The notes: generated from the letters alone by a model not told the origin. Shown: positions 34,278 through 46,506, counted from the first letter of the stretch. The stretch: DNA of 64,000 nt from Apium graveolens (GCF_009905375.1 NC_133647.1:76140671-76204670), one strand, 5' to 3'. Numbers and translations are program-made.

Positions 34278-37200
34278 CTACTTGGAGTTGGAGTTGTCTG
34301 TAGAATTCAGCTTCATCTTCTCACTGATGTCCAACTTAGATTGCATGTCCTTGAGAGTTTCATTACTGGCAATTTTAAGGTGGTCTTCAAGACTGAAAAA
34401 TCTTTTGACTCCTTTATTGTCTCTGAAATCCATCAACCAATGAGGTGATTTATGAATTGTAATTCCATGCTCAGGTATGAGTAATGTTCTAGGCAAGGAA
34501 TTAGACTCCCACCAATTTTTCCTTATGCTGGCAATCTTGTTGAGAATCTCAGTTTTGGCAGTCCTGGTAAAGCCAAAATCCCTTTTGATAGCTGAGTAGA
34601 CTCTAACCAAGGTAGAATAAGCTTCATTCAAAATTCTTTGAAGAGGCCTAGTCCTTTCCTCACTTCCTTCATACTTGAATACTAGCCTTTCTGGGAGCTA
34701 TTTGTATGCACTTATTCCCCTTACTTCCTCCAGCTCATCCAGATAGAGTTCAATATCTGTAAACTCTTTTATGTCATAAATGTGAACATAATCATCCTTT
34801 GAGGCTTGTGGCTTAGGCTTAGGTTTATATTTCTGAGTGAATTTACTTGAGGTTTGGGGAGGTGTTGATTTTGGATTTTCTTTTCAGTTTCTTTGATGGT
34901 GGAGAGGTAGTTAGGAAGGTAGGCAAGTTGATGGTGTCCCAATCAATAGGTTCCTCTTTAGGAATGATTGGTTAACCATGGACATTTATACTAGGATCAG
35001 CAACAAAAGGTTCAGGAATGGAAGGTAGTGGTTTAGATTTTGATTGGGTTTCCACAGTGTCATCTCCACTCTTCCTTTTTGCATTGGCCTTCTTTCTGTT
35101 CCCTTTCTGCCATTCCTTTCTTTCCTCCACACTCTCACCAGCCACATTCCCCATATCCACATTTCTGCTTTCAATCTTGTCTTCTTCACTCTTATCTTCA
35201 ATCTTCTTCTTTTCTTCAGTATGACTTGACTTTAGCTATTTTTCAAGCTTTGCTTGTGCTCTTTTGTCAGCCTTCAGCTTTTTAGCTTCTTCCTTTAACC
35301 TCATGGTTTCTTCCCTCTTGGCTTTTGAGAATTTGGGATGTCCTTGCATCACACAGATACTCTTTCCCTCTCTATAAATGATAGTCATATTCATTCTTTC
35401 CACTACATCATTGGTCTCTTTGTGCTTTATGATGCTACCACCCAAAACTTTGTCTTCACCAGGTTTTGGAAGAGGAAAATCCACTTATTTTGGTTGACCA
35501 AAGTTTAGAGGGTGTTTTGTAGAGTCCCTGTTGAATCTAGTGGATGGCTTGTGTATCATGGGTTTCAAATTCCTGAAAGAAGTTTCTCCAACCTTATTCC
35601 TCCTTACTGGCTTGTGCTCCATAATGATTGGCTCAACCTTTATGCTATGTTTCACAGATAATGATTTTGAAGTTGTAGAGCCAAACACCTGTTGCAACCT
35701 TTCATCAATTTTTCTCCTTTGCTCCTTCACCTTCATCTCAGCTGCTGCTAGCTGGATTAGATCAATTCCATCAAGCTTTCCTTAAATTTGAAGTGTTGGA
35801 GAAGTAGTGATGGCAGGAACTAGCACTTTGGATATTTGAATGTTTGTAGATGGCTCTCCTCCCCCTTCCACTTTATTCTCCCCCTTTTTGTTATCATCAA
35901 GGAGAGGAGTCAAGCCTTGTGCTTTAGCCAATTGTATTAGAAGACTTGTTTGAGATTGCTGATTTTAAAGAATGGTGACCATAAAGTTTTCAATAATTTG
36001 AACTCTGTCCTCCAATTTGGCCAGCCTCTTTTCAACATCTAATGCTCTTCTTAGTCTCAGTAACAAGTCATGCATGGTACCATAGGGCATGACTGAATCC
36101 AGCTTCTCAGAATTGTAGGACTTCAAGTCAGCTATATCCTTCTTAAGTTCATCCATACTTAGATTCTGTCTTAATTGCTGTAGCTTCATGAGATGTAGAG
36201 AATCTAGGTGGGCTTGAAGAATAGCCTTGGTACCAGCATTGGAGGTGTTCTGAATGGCTTTTTGGATAGACATGATTTGTTTGACTAAGGATACATTATA
36301 TTGTCCTGGTGTAGACTCCTTTGTCAATGCCCATTCAGGTAAATCTGGAATAGAACTTGGGCCTTCATCTCCCCCTAAGTTCATGCTTCCATTAAATGAA
36401 ACGGAGTCATCATCATTAGAATTTACTCCAAATTCTTCAGATGGCTAACCAGCTGTAGAAGGCATCAAGTTGACAACAGCTTTATCCCTTTGTAGAGATT
36501 CTGAAGTATGTACTAGATTTAAAGTCTTTTATGCCTTCTCATTGCCCTGAGTAGCCAACAATTGATAGGCTGATACAGGATGAGTAAAAGTGTCAGCATC
36601 CAAGGAAATGTTATCAGTTACAACTTTGTAATGTTGCTGAAATTATCTTTCCTTTTCAGCATCATCCACAATCATTGACTCATTAGCAATGGCTGGATCC
36701 ACCCTTATACCTTCTGTACCTGCTTTTCTCTCAATTTCTCTCTTTTCTTGCATCAGGGGCTCCCCCTGGCTCACACTCCTCACACCCTCACCTTCACCTA
36801 CTAAGGTGGCACTCCTCTCACTATCTTTTGCCATGCTGGAAGAAATAGCATGCATATTTAGACTCTCAAGCCCTCCTTTTTCCTGGGAGCAACCCAGCCT
36901 CTCACTCAAATTTTCACTCCCTTCCCTCAATCCTAGAAGTGATTGTACAGTAACCATGTCTTCTACACTTGGAATTGAGTCAGTTATTTGTGTAGAGACT
37001 ATCAACGGATAGGGCGTCTCCGTTGAAGTAGAAACTGATGGTATCAACGGATAACTGCTGTTAAGCTTATCCGTCGAAGAACAACCACTTGTCAATGGAT
37101 GAGGAATATCCGTTGAAGAAGGAAAAGAAGTATAAATTGAAAGTGACATAATTGTTGAATCTTTGTGGATTGATTTTAATTTAGGTGACACAGATTCTTC

Positions 37201-38769
37201 AACTAAGTCTGAAAGAATTGGCTGATGATCCAACAAATCATCTAAAAGATGATGATTACCAGTATTTGAGTGGGGCTCCTCCCTGAGTTGTAAAGAGGGA
37301 GAATCAGGAATTGAAGTGAATATCATGTCCACATCCAGAGATGGTGATGGAGAATTTAGTGATTGGTGTGTGTCAATTTTGAGAGAATGGGGTTGTGACT
37401 CCACATTTGTTGGAGTCACATCAAGCTGAATTTGAGAAGGCATAAATACAGGTAGGTGTATCTGTGTAGTGTGTGCACCCTGTGTGGAAACTAAGGTTTT
37501 GACCCTCTTTCTTCTTGCAAAGGCTTTTACAGGTGAGTGTGTGGCTTCAGTGTCCCTCCCTCTTTTGTTCTGTGTCCCTGGTTGGGGACTAGTTTCAATA
37601 GCTGCACCCTTTTCGGAGGATGGAACTAGGAATGAGTTTGAATCCTTTTCAACCACCACAGTCTTTTGAGAAACTATGGCTTGGCTAGCTGGGGTACCAC
37701 TGAACTCTCCTACCTTATCCTGGGGGGTTTCTTGATGTTCACCCCTCCCCTCACCACTCACACCCTGTTCACTCCCCTCAGGGTTTATGGTAGTTGTTAC
37801 AACTGTTGTCTTTTGAGAAACAACAGAGGTGGCTTTCTTTGACTTTGGTTTTGAAACTTTAGGTTTGGTGGCCTTGGTAGGAATCTGTTGGGACAAAGAC
37901 ACAGATTCCATGGCCACACTTGAAGGCAAAGAAATAATGGGGTTGGAAGTAGTAGGAGTTGACGAAGTATTTACCTCACTTACCTGAGGTGCATTCATTA
38001 TTGGTAAATATACCAATGGCACCTGATTGTTGAGGTTAATTCTCAAAAGGTCTGCAAGGACCCTTTTCTCTTGTGCCTAGCACTGGAGTTTATTACTCTC
38101 ATTGGTTATGACCAAACCTTCAGCAACATGGTTAGCCAATAACATAAAGAATCTAGCATAGTAAATGTTATGAGGTCTATTAGCTTTGTTACCTAACCTG
38201 GTACCCAATTCGAGCATAACATAGTTGCTAAAATTAAAATACCTATCAGAAACTAGCATATAGAGCATATTAACAAGAGATGAAGTTATTGCATCAAAAC
38301 TACTAATTTTCCCAGAGAAAACCTTGATAAAGGCATCACCTAGAAAACTCCATTCTTTCCAAAGGCCTTTTCTTCTAATACTCCCTAAACTACTAGAATC
38401 AAAAGAATAGCCTATGGAATCTAACATGCTACATATATCATTATTAGTGTGTGGTGTCATGGCATTGTTCTCAGGTAGTTTGAAACAAGATTGTATATCA
38501 TCACAGTTAATATAGTAATCTTTACCTTTGAGAGAGAAAGTGATGGTCATATCAGTGGGGTTGAACTCTGCAGTTGTCCAAATCTCCTCAATTACCTCAC
38601 AGTAAATAGTTGGGGCTTCCAGCATTGCATAGCTTAGTTTGCAGTTTTTGATGAAGTCCATCATCTTGTGATAATCTGAGTGCGCTTCATTCTTTCCCAC
38701 CAAAGCTGCGAAATTGTTTTTCTCATAGAAAAATCCAGACTGGGACATTATCTTTACTACTGGTGCCAT
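34278..38769 (-). pseudogene. Large extra reading frame of copia B, between pol and 3' LTR (~1,490 codons)
   Basis: One frame runs from ATG 38769 to about 34870 with isolated stops (38077, 36643, about 36520 and 36445, 35965, about 35785, 35485, 35236, 34972). One shift near 34870 leads into the end at 34278. Residues 1-230 form a compact domain (NNFAALVGKNEAHSDYHKMM, APTIYCEVIEEIW, RYFNFSNYVMLELGTRLG); I recall similar domains in extra ORFs of daisy-family copia elements. Then come about 450 Ser/Thr/Pro-rich residues with KR patches, a Leu-rich probable coiled coil (36384-35965), a Lys-rich part, and a final folded-looking 117 residues. No signal peptide or membrane segment, so an envelope role is not supported. 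Codon-scale conservation despite the stops says it was a real protein. Function unknown. Confidence 0.8.
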
Positions 38770-38880
38770 TGTAGTGGGTAGAGGTTGCAGAGAAAAGTTG
38801 AGAGTTTTGGGAGAGAAAGAGAGTAAAAGCTTTTGAAAAATTGCAAGAAATCCTAAAGTGAAAATAAGAATTCAAAGGGC

Positions 38881-38887
38881 TTTTATA
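38881..38887 (-). promoter_or_regulatory. TATA box of the copia B extra gene
   Basis: Minus strand AGTATAAAAGCCC, about 115 bp before the ATG at 38769, followed by a CT-rich leader (CTCTCTTTCTCTCCC) with no ATG in it that I could see. Suggests transcription independent of the LTR. Confidence 0.6.
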
Positions 38888-39019
38888 CTTTCTCAAATTA
38901 AAACATAAGGAGAATGATTAAACAATATTTTTAAGTAAATTACAGCCGTTTGAGAATAAAGAAAACTGTATGAATTCTAAAAACTGCCTTTAATACAAAT
39001 ACATACAACTGTGTATATA

Positions 39020-39255
39020 TATATATATGTATCAACGGTTAAGTAAAAGAATCAACGGCTGTGACTTACTTAAAACAACTGATGTGACACTTCAACGGAT
39101 GAGGTAAACAGTTATTCGTTGAATATTAACACAGTTTTATCCGTTGAAGGATAAAATTACCAGAATTGTATTTATCTTTCAACGGATAATGAACATCCGT
39201 TGATAGAACAATTTTGGCTTTCAACGGATAGGGAATATCCATTGATATAATAATC
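39020..39255. repeat. TCCGTTGA/TCAACGGA cluster between copia B pol and extra gene
   Basis: About nine copies or near-copies in both orientations in 230 bp (near 39032, 39050, 39091, 39115, 39139, 39179, 39195, 39219, 39236). No reading frame here; a short TATATA run lies at 39013-39030. Confidence 0.82.
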
Positions 39256-41104
39256 TTTACTTAAAGCCAACTTTGTTCTTGCAACAAATTCATTTCAGGC
39301 TACAAAACAAATTATAATAAGGACATGAATTTATGAATAATTAAGCATACCTAGCTCACTTACTAATCTTGTGAATGTTGATTCATCAAGTGGCTTGGTA
39401 AATATGTCTGCAATCTGCTTTTCACTTGGAACAAAATGAAGTTCCATTATACCATTCATCACATGTTCCCTTATGAAGTGGTACTTGATGTCAATGTGCT
39501 TGGTTCTTGAGTGTTGTACTGGATTTTCAGTAATGGAAATGGCACTTGTGTTGTCACAGAATATTGGAATTTTGTCAACATTTAGCCCATAGTCAAATAG
39601 TTAATTCCTCATCCACAGTATCTGTGCACAGCAACTACCAGCAGCAATGTACTCAGCTTCAGCTATTGATGTAGAAACAGAATTTTGCTTCTTGCTGAAC
39701 CATGACACAAGATTATTCCCTAGAAATTGACAGGTGCCAGTTGTACTTTTCCTGTCTATTTTGCAACCTGCATAATCTGCATCTGAGTAGCCAATTAGAT
39801 CAAAACCAGACTCTCTAGGGTACCAAATTCCTAGATCTGGAGTCCCTTTGAGATATCTGAAAATATTTTTAATAGCCACTAAGTGAGATTCTTTAGGGTC
39901 AGCTTGAAATCTAGCACAGAGACATGTAGAAAACATTATATCAGGTCTACTAGTAGTTAAATATAGAAGTGAGCCAACCATGCCTCTATAACTTGTAACG
40001 TCCACAGACTTTTCAGCCTTGTTTAATTCAAGCTTGGTGGCAGTGGCCATGGGAGTTTTTGCAGATGAACAATCCATCAAGTCAAACTTCTTTAAAAGAT
40101 CATAAATATATTTAGTTTGACTAATGAAAATTCCACCACTAACTTGTTTAACTTGTAAACCAAGAAAATAAGTTAACTCTCCCATCATGCTCATTTCATA
40201 TTTACTTTGCATTAACTTAGCAAACTTTTTGCAAAGCTTATCATCTGTAGAACCAAATATAATATCATCTACATAGATTTGAACAAGTATTATAGAGCCA
40301 TTAACATTTCTAAAGAAAAGAGTTTTGTCAACAGTACCTCTTGTGAAGTAATTATCTAGGAAATTTTTTGACAAAGTCTCATACCAGGCTCTAGCTGCTT
40401 GCTTTAGTCCATAAAGTGCTTTCAACAGATAATACACATAGTATGGAAAGTTTTGATCTTCAAATCCTAAAGGTTGGCTTACATAAACTTCTTCCTCCAA
40501 TTCTCCATTCAGAAATGCACTCTTGACATCCATTTGATAGACTTTAAAATTGGCATGGGCTGCATAGGCTAGAAAGATTCTGATGGCTTCAAGTCTTGCA
40601 ACTGGAGCAAATGTCTCATCAAAATCTATTCCCTCTTGTTGAGAATAGCCCTTGGCAACCAATCTAGCTTTATTCCTTATGACAATGCCATTTTCATCCA
40701 TCTTGTTTCTGAATACCCATTTTGTGTCAATAGAGCTCTTGTTCTTTGGCTTGGGTACCAGCTTCCATACCTTGTTCCTCTCAAATTGGTTTAGCTCCTC
40801 TTGCATTGCTAAAATCCAATCTGGATCCAATAGAGGTTCTTCCACTCTCTTATGTTCCTCCTGTGATAGAAAACTACTGTATAGAGATTCATCTTGAGTA
40901 GCCCTTCTAGTCTGCACCTTAGATGTTGCATCACCAATGATCAATTCAAAAGGATAATTCTTGGTCCATTTCCTTTGAGGTGGTAGATTAGCTCTAGATG
41001 AGGTTGCCTCAGTATTGTCATGCTGTGAGATAGAGTGTTGATTTGTTGAAACTCCCCCTGAGTTACTGATCCTTTGAAATGAACTGGGAGTTCTATCAAC
41101 TGAT

Positions 41105-41245
41105 GAAGTAAATTGATTATCCGTTGATTGACTATGATCAACGGATGCTTCATTATGTACTTCAACGGATGATGCACTTTGTCATTCAACAGATGTTGCA
41201 TTACTTCTATCAACGGATGCTGAATTATGACTTTCAACTGATGCA
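41105..41245 (-). repeat. TCCGTTGA words inside copia B pol linker
   Basis: Six copies or near-copies between the integrase and RT domains, read in frame as (A)SVD or SVE and once as STD. They create a low-complexity Ser/Val/Asp spacer. Confidence 0.8.
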
Positions 41246-42195
41246 GCATTTTGTGCATTATCCAAAGGCAGATTTTGAATCCTTTTCGAGGTGCCTTCTC
41301 CATCATTCTCATCTTCACTATCATCACAATATATCTCAACGTTGTCAAATTTTAGTCCTTCATGATGTCCCTCATCTGTTAGTCCATCAATCTTTTCATC
41401 ATCAAACACAACATGCACAGATTCCATAACAATGTTGGTTCTTAGATTGTAGACCCTATATGATTTTCCAGCAGAATAACCAACAAATATCCCTTCATCA
41501 GCCTTTGCATCAAACTTCCCTTTGTGATCAGGTTGATTCCTTATAATGTAGCATTTGCAACTAAAGACATGAAGAAAGTTTAAGGTTGGTTTTCTTCTCT
41601 TGAACAATTGATAGGGAGTCATGCGTTTTTCCTGATTGATTAGAGAAATATTCTGAGTGTAACATGCACAGTTAACAGCCTCAGCCCAAAAATATGTCGG
41701 GAGTTTTGACTCTTCAAGCATTATTCTTGCAGCTTCAATTAGTGATCTATTCTTCCTTTCCACCACACCATTCTGTTGTGGAGTCCTTGGAGCTGAGAAC
41801 TCATGCATGATCCCATTTTCTTCACAGAACAACCTCATGGTAGAATTTCTGAACTCAGTTCCATTGTCAATCCTGATATTCCTTACTTTGAAATATGGAT
41901 GATTGTTGACTTGCCTGATGTAATTGATAATGATTTCACTAGCTTCATCCTTTGATCCAAGAAAGTAGGTCCATGAAAACTTTGAGAAATCATCTACAAT
42001 CACTAGGCAATATCTTTTCCTTGAAATTGACAATACATTGACTGGTCCAAAAAGATCCATGTATAGCAGTTGTAATGGTTCATCAATTGCTGATTCAAGC
42101 TTCTTACTGAATGATGCTCTCTTTTGCTTTCCTTTCTGACAAGCATCACACAGTCCATCCCTTGAGAATTCCACTAGAGGCATTCCTCTAACTAA

Positions 42196-42427
42196 CCCCT
42201 TGCTCCCGAGTTTTAAAAAGGAAGGAAAGCAAGTGGAGGGTAAGTAAAGTAGTTTCACTTCCCTCCGTAATTGTGCTCCCGAGTTTTTAAAAGGAGCGAA
42301 AAAAAGTGTTAATGAATGCAAATTTGACAATCTTTCACTCCAAAACTTTCACTCCAAAAATGGGATGAAAGTACTTTACCTCCTAATCACTTCCTTCCTT
42401 CCCATTAAAAAACTCGGGAGCAAGCCC
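42196..42427. mobile_element. Tourist-like MITE in copia B pol
   Basis: 232 bp flanked by TAA (42193-42195 and 42428-42430). Inverted termini CTTGCTCCCGAGTTTT / AAAACTCGGGAGCAAG; one end reads GGGCTTGC as in PIF/Harbinger MITEs, the other begins CCCC. A third copy of the terminal word (GTGCTCCCGAGTTTTTAAAA, near 42270) lies inside, hinting at an internal duplication. It splits the GAG-pre-integrase region; an open frame starting in it (42330) is an artefact. Confidence 0.82.
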
Positions 42428-42851
42428 TAAGTCCTTTTTGACTAGATCATTCATTATCTTGAAATTCAAATGGGACAGCTTCTTGTGCCATAGCCAACTT
42501 TCATCTGGACTTGCTTTACTGAAAGACAAGTAATTGATTCTGCATTTGTAGAGTTGAAGTTAGCCAAGTACACATTCCCTTTTCTAACTCCAGTTAGAAC
42601 CACTTTGTTGTCCTTCTTACTTGTGACAACACAGGCTTCAGAATTGAAGGAAACAGTATTCCCTCTGTCACATAGTTGACTGATGCTCAATATATTATGT
42701 TTGAGACCATCAACTAATGCAACTTCATCAATGATGACATTTTCTTTTAAAATTAAGCCATATCCCATAGTGAACCCTTTGCTGTCATCTCCAAAGGTTA
42801 TGCTAGGGCCAGCTCTCTCCTTGAACTCTGTGAGCAGGGTGAAATCTCCTG

Positions 42852-45337
42852 TCACGTGCCTTGAACAACCACTGTCCAAATACCATAGATTCCCTCTTTT
42901 TCCCTGCACATAACAAAATCAAATCTAGTTGATTTTGGTACCCAAGTTTTCTTGGGTTCAACCTTGTTAGTCTTTTTCCTAGACTTCATACTTCCTACAT
43001 CTTTTGACTTAGGTAACTTTGGGTCAACCTTGGTCTCAGGTGTAGTTGGTTGAAGTGTAGGGTTAGTCACAGAATTATTTAGCACATTTGGTTGAATTTG
43101 ATAAGGCATAGATTGTGCAAACATATTATTCCACATAGGCATGTTGTATGGCATTTGAGGCATACTGAATGCAGCAAAATAAGGATTATTAACATATGGC
43201 ATGTTTACAAAATGTGCATTAGGATTCTGTTGAGACATAACAGGCATAGCATGCAGAGGTGACATAGACATGTTAGGCATGGAAGGACTTAAAGGCATGA
43301 GAGCATTCTTAACAGACTTGCAGTTAGCAGATAGATGATTAACACCTTTACAATGCACACAGCTTTTTCTAGGAGCATACTTATCAGGTATGTAATTGTT
43401 GTGTTTGTTAATCCCTACCTTCCCATTTCTATTAGATTTCCTTTTAGTTTCCTTTTTATCCTCAACCAACTTAAGCCTATTTTTCAACTGATCTAAAGTC
43501 ATGTGTCCTATATTCACCTTACTGGCATCTTTGGATGTGCTAGCTTCTTCTTTGACAAAGTTCTTGGAAATTGAACCAAACTTCTTATTGAGATTTTTCA
43601 AATTGTTCTTTTTAGAATCACTTGCCTGTTTTAATTGATGAGCCTTCAACGGATGCTCCTTTTCTTCCTTCAACGGATAACTTTCATCATCCGTTGATTC
43701 TACATCCGTTGACAATCCATCAATTAATTCTACTTCCTTTTTGTTTTTCTTTCAGGCATTCTCACAGAGTGATTCAATTCCCTGAACCTTGACAATCTGA
43801 GCACTAACATCCCTAGATGTTTTCCAGGCCTTGATTACATCTTGCTCACATTCTAATTGTTTAGAAAGAATTTCTACTTTCTTAACAGTTCTTCTAGTTC
43901 ACTCTCAACAGATAAGCATTTGATTTTAATCTTTTCAAGCTCAATTACCTTACCCTCTAACACAGCATTCCTATCACTTAAAAACAAATTATTCTCTTTA
44001 ATTCTTGTGTTTTCTTTAGCTAGTGATTTAAGGGAAACACACAAATGATATAATTCATTGGACATATCATTTATAGCTTCATTGCATTCAATTTTAGAAT
44101 GCTGAGAGAGGTCAGTAGTAATTACCTGGTTGCTTGATGAACTAGTTTCATTTTCATCAGAATTAGCCATCAGGGGTAGGTTGACATATTCCATATCATC
44201 ATCTTCATTGGCTCCATCCGTTGCCCAGTCATCATGAGTCAGAAAAGCTCTTTCCTTTTGTTTGAGCAAATCGAAATATTTATTTTTATAATCCACTTGC
44301 TCAAATTTCTTCTTCTCAGAAGTTGGCTTTCTGCACTCATTTGCAAAGTGTCCACTTATGCCACAGTTATAACATTTGAACTTAGATTTGTCCACCATGT
44401 TCTTGTTTGACTTAGTGAATCTAGCATTTTTTTTGAATTTCATCTTTGCAAACCTTCTGGACAGAAAAGTCAGATGTTCATCAACATCATTAGAGTCATC
44501 TTGACTGGAACTATCTTCAACCTCAGCTACTTGCTCCTTTCCCTTGCTTGATTCTGATTTGCTTGTGCCAATTTTGAGACTTGGCATTGTCTTTTCTTCA
44601 TTCCTGGCTTCAGTCTTCTCATTGTCAGCTACAAGTGCAACTGATCCGCCTTTTCTCTTTCCCTTTTCCAACAGCTCATCTTGCTCCATCTCAAGTTCAT
44701 AGGTCTTCAAAATTCCATGTAATCTTTCAAGTGTGAAGTCCTTATAATCTTAAGAATTCCTTAGTGAAACAGTCATAGGCTTCCATTCCTTTGGTAGAGA
44801 CCTCAGAAATTTTAAGTTGGAATCCTTGACTTAGTACACTCTGCCATACAGCTTCAATCCATTCAACAGTTTCTAAAATCTATTGAAGGTATCATTCAGT
44901 AATTCTCCTTCTTCAAAATGAAAGTATTCATACTGTTGAATGAGAAGCTGCATTTTGTTTTCTTTAACTTGTTCAGTACCTTCACAGATAAGTTGCACAG
45001 TATCCCAAATTTCCTTAGCAGTTTGGCTGTTAATGACATTATCAAACATATCTTGATCTAGGCCATTAAACAGAATGTTCATGGCTTTCTTGTCCTTGTG
45101 AACCTCTTCAATATCTTCATCAGTCCATTCTGCTTTTGGCTTGGGAATAGACTGTCCAACAGCAACTGTGGTAGTTGCAGCTGTGGCCACTTTGTGAGGG
45201 ATGTGAGGACCATTTTCAATGCAGTTGATGTAGCTTTCATCTTGAGAGAGAAGATGTAGATGCATCTTCACTTTCCAGTGATGATAATTATCTCTTTCCA
45301 GGATTGGAATCTTTACACCAATATCCTTCTTACTCAT
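42852..45337 (-). pseudogene. gag: Copia B gag
   Basis: Starts MSKKDIGVKIPILERDNYHHWK with the copia gag core (AKEIWDTVQLICEGTEQV, LKTYELEMEQDELLEKGKRKGGS). Then a knuckle CYNCGISGHFANEC, a long charged and coiled-coil-like region, a second knuckle CVHCKGVNHLSANC, and a Met/Pro/Asn-rich end. Stops at 44873, 44831 and 44750, one-base shift near 43885, TGA near 43755. Between 43645 and 43715 four TCCGTTGA/TCAACGGA words encode STD and YPLK/HPLK in two frames. The gag frame runs about 58 bp into protease sequence. Confidence 0.9.
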
Positions 45338-45383
45338 GATGTTAGTAGAATAGATCTTTAAACTCTTTGTAAGTTAAGAGCTT

Positions 45384-45395
45384 GCTCTGATACCA
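45384..45395 (-). other. Copia B primer binding site
   Basis: Minus strand TGGTATCAGAGC, two bases from the LTR. Confidence 0.9.
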
Positions 45396-45397
45396 AT

Positions 45398-46501
45398 TGT
45401 TATTCCCAAGGAACTAACAATGGGATTTACAGAAGGGGGGTTGAATGTAAATCTCAAAACTTTTTCAAGTTTTGAGCAGTTTCAAAGGCTAAGTATTTTG
45501 ATGAACAGTTGTGTGTGAATTGTTTTGAGCATGTGCAGACAGATATATATTCAAGACACAAATGTAAAGAACACAAAGGCTTCAAAAACTTTTCTGGTGG
45601 TTTTGTTGTTCCACCAGAGATGTGTATTTCAGAAAATATGTGATTCAAAGAATTGATCACAGCTGCGTCCTAGTACAAACTAGATGATTTTCTCTCTGGA
45701 TTTTTCTAAACAGCTCTGGAAAAATTCACCACCTAATTACTAGCTGCAACTTGGTTTATATATCACCAAGTTTACAAGTGAAGACAAAAGTACAAATACA
45801 ATTAAAAAGGTTCTCCACATGTTTCTTCTTCATTTCTCTATCCAATGCAATCTAGGATAATCTGTGAATCTTTGAATACTTCCTTGTTTGCACCAGAATG
45901 GAAATGCTGCATTTTCTTGATTCCTCCAAGAGGCTACCACATTCCAATTGTCTCTGTCAACCCATGTGCCTCTGTCAGCTTATGAATTGTCACTGTCAAC
46001 TGTTATTGAACTGAGCATCCGTTGATGCTTTCATTCGTTGATGGCTTTATCCGTTGATGCTTTATCAGTTGAAGCTTTATCCATTGATGCATTAGCAGTT
46101 GAAGCTTTATCCGCTGATGCACTCATCCGTTGATGGGTGTTATCCGTTGAAAATTTAGAGACATCCGTTGAAGCTTTGTTTCTCATCCGTTGAAGGCCTT
46201 TAATTTATCAGTTGATACTACTTCATTTATACAAAATTACAAGGCATGAAATATTTACAATTAGCCCTCCTATTTGCATATCCACTAGTAGTCAACATGA
46301 CTTATAATTTCCCACAACATCTAAGAATTATAACTTAAATACAGAAACTAAAATGTGCTACAATACTAAACTTATTTCTAAGTAAAGCTACTCCATCAAC
46401 GGATAGCCAGAATGGTCTTATCCGTTGAGGCTACAAACACTAGATTTCTACTTAAGTGTTTTGTTTAACTTATCATCAAACTAATACACATATTCCTAAC
46501 A
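45398..46501 (-). repeat. Copia B 5' LTR (1104 bp)
   Basis: Partner of 32985-34033. Has the hairpin (45593-45618), TATA box in inverted repeat (45748-45772) and a larger cluster of TCCGTTGA words (46016-46210) plus two near 46400-46425. A 68-codon open frame present in both LTRs is not convincing as a gene. Confidence 0.95.
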
Positions 46502-46506
46502 ACGAG

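Larger units (their letters stand above)
39331..42909 (-). pseudogene. pol: Copia B pol: protease, integrase, RT, RNase H
   Basis: Protease LWYLDSGCSRHVTGD; GAG-pre-integrase; integrase core (YMDLFGPVNVLS, IRIDNGTEF, TPQQNGVVERKNR); a linker with repeated SVD/SVE; RT with [10 protein letters not shown] intact; RNase H ([23 protein letters not shown]). Breaks: one-base loss near 42525; a 232-bp MITE at 42196-42427; TGA at 41182; TAA at 39601. The natural end is TAA at 39331. The linker's repeated residues are encoded by TCCGTTGA words. Pol overlaps the end of gag in a different frame. Confidence 0.93.
32985..46501 (-). mobile_element. Copia B: complete Sirevirus-like Ty1/copia element, 13.5 kb
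   Basis: 3' LTR 32985-34033, 5' LTR 45398-46501, target duplication ACGAG at 32980-32984 and 46502-46506. Antisense order gag, pol, then an extra 4.5 kb frame. All frames carry stops or shifts, and a MITE interrupts pol. The LTRs remain very similar apart from motif copy number, so insertion is younger than that of E. Confidence 0.96.

Noticed and set aside
34278..38769. Envelope gene interpretation for the extra copia B frame
   Set aside because: No signal peptide, membrane segment or furin-like site could be seen; kept as unknown.
42210..42330. N-terminal ~40 residues of the integrase frame starting at 42330
   Set aside because: They come from the MITE, not from the integrase.
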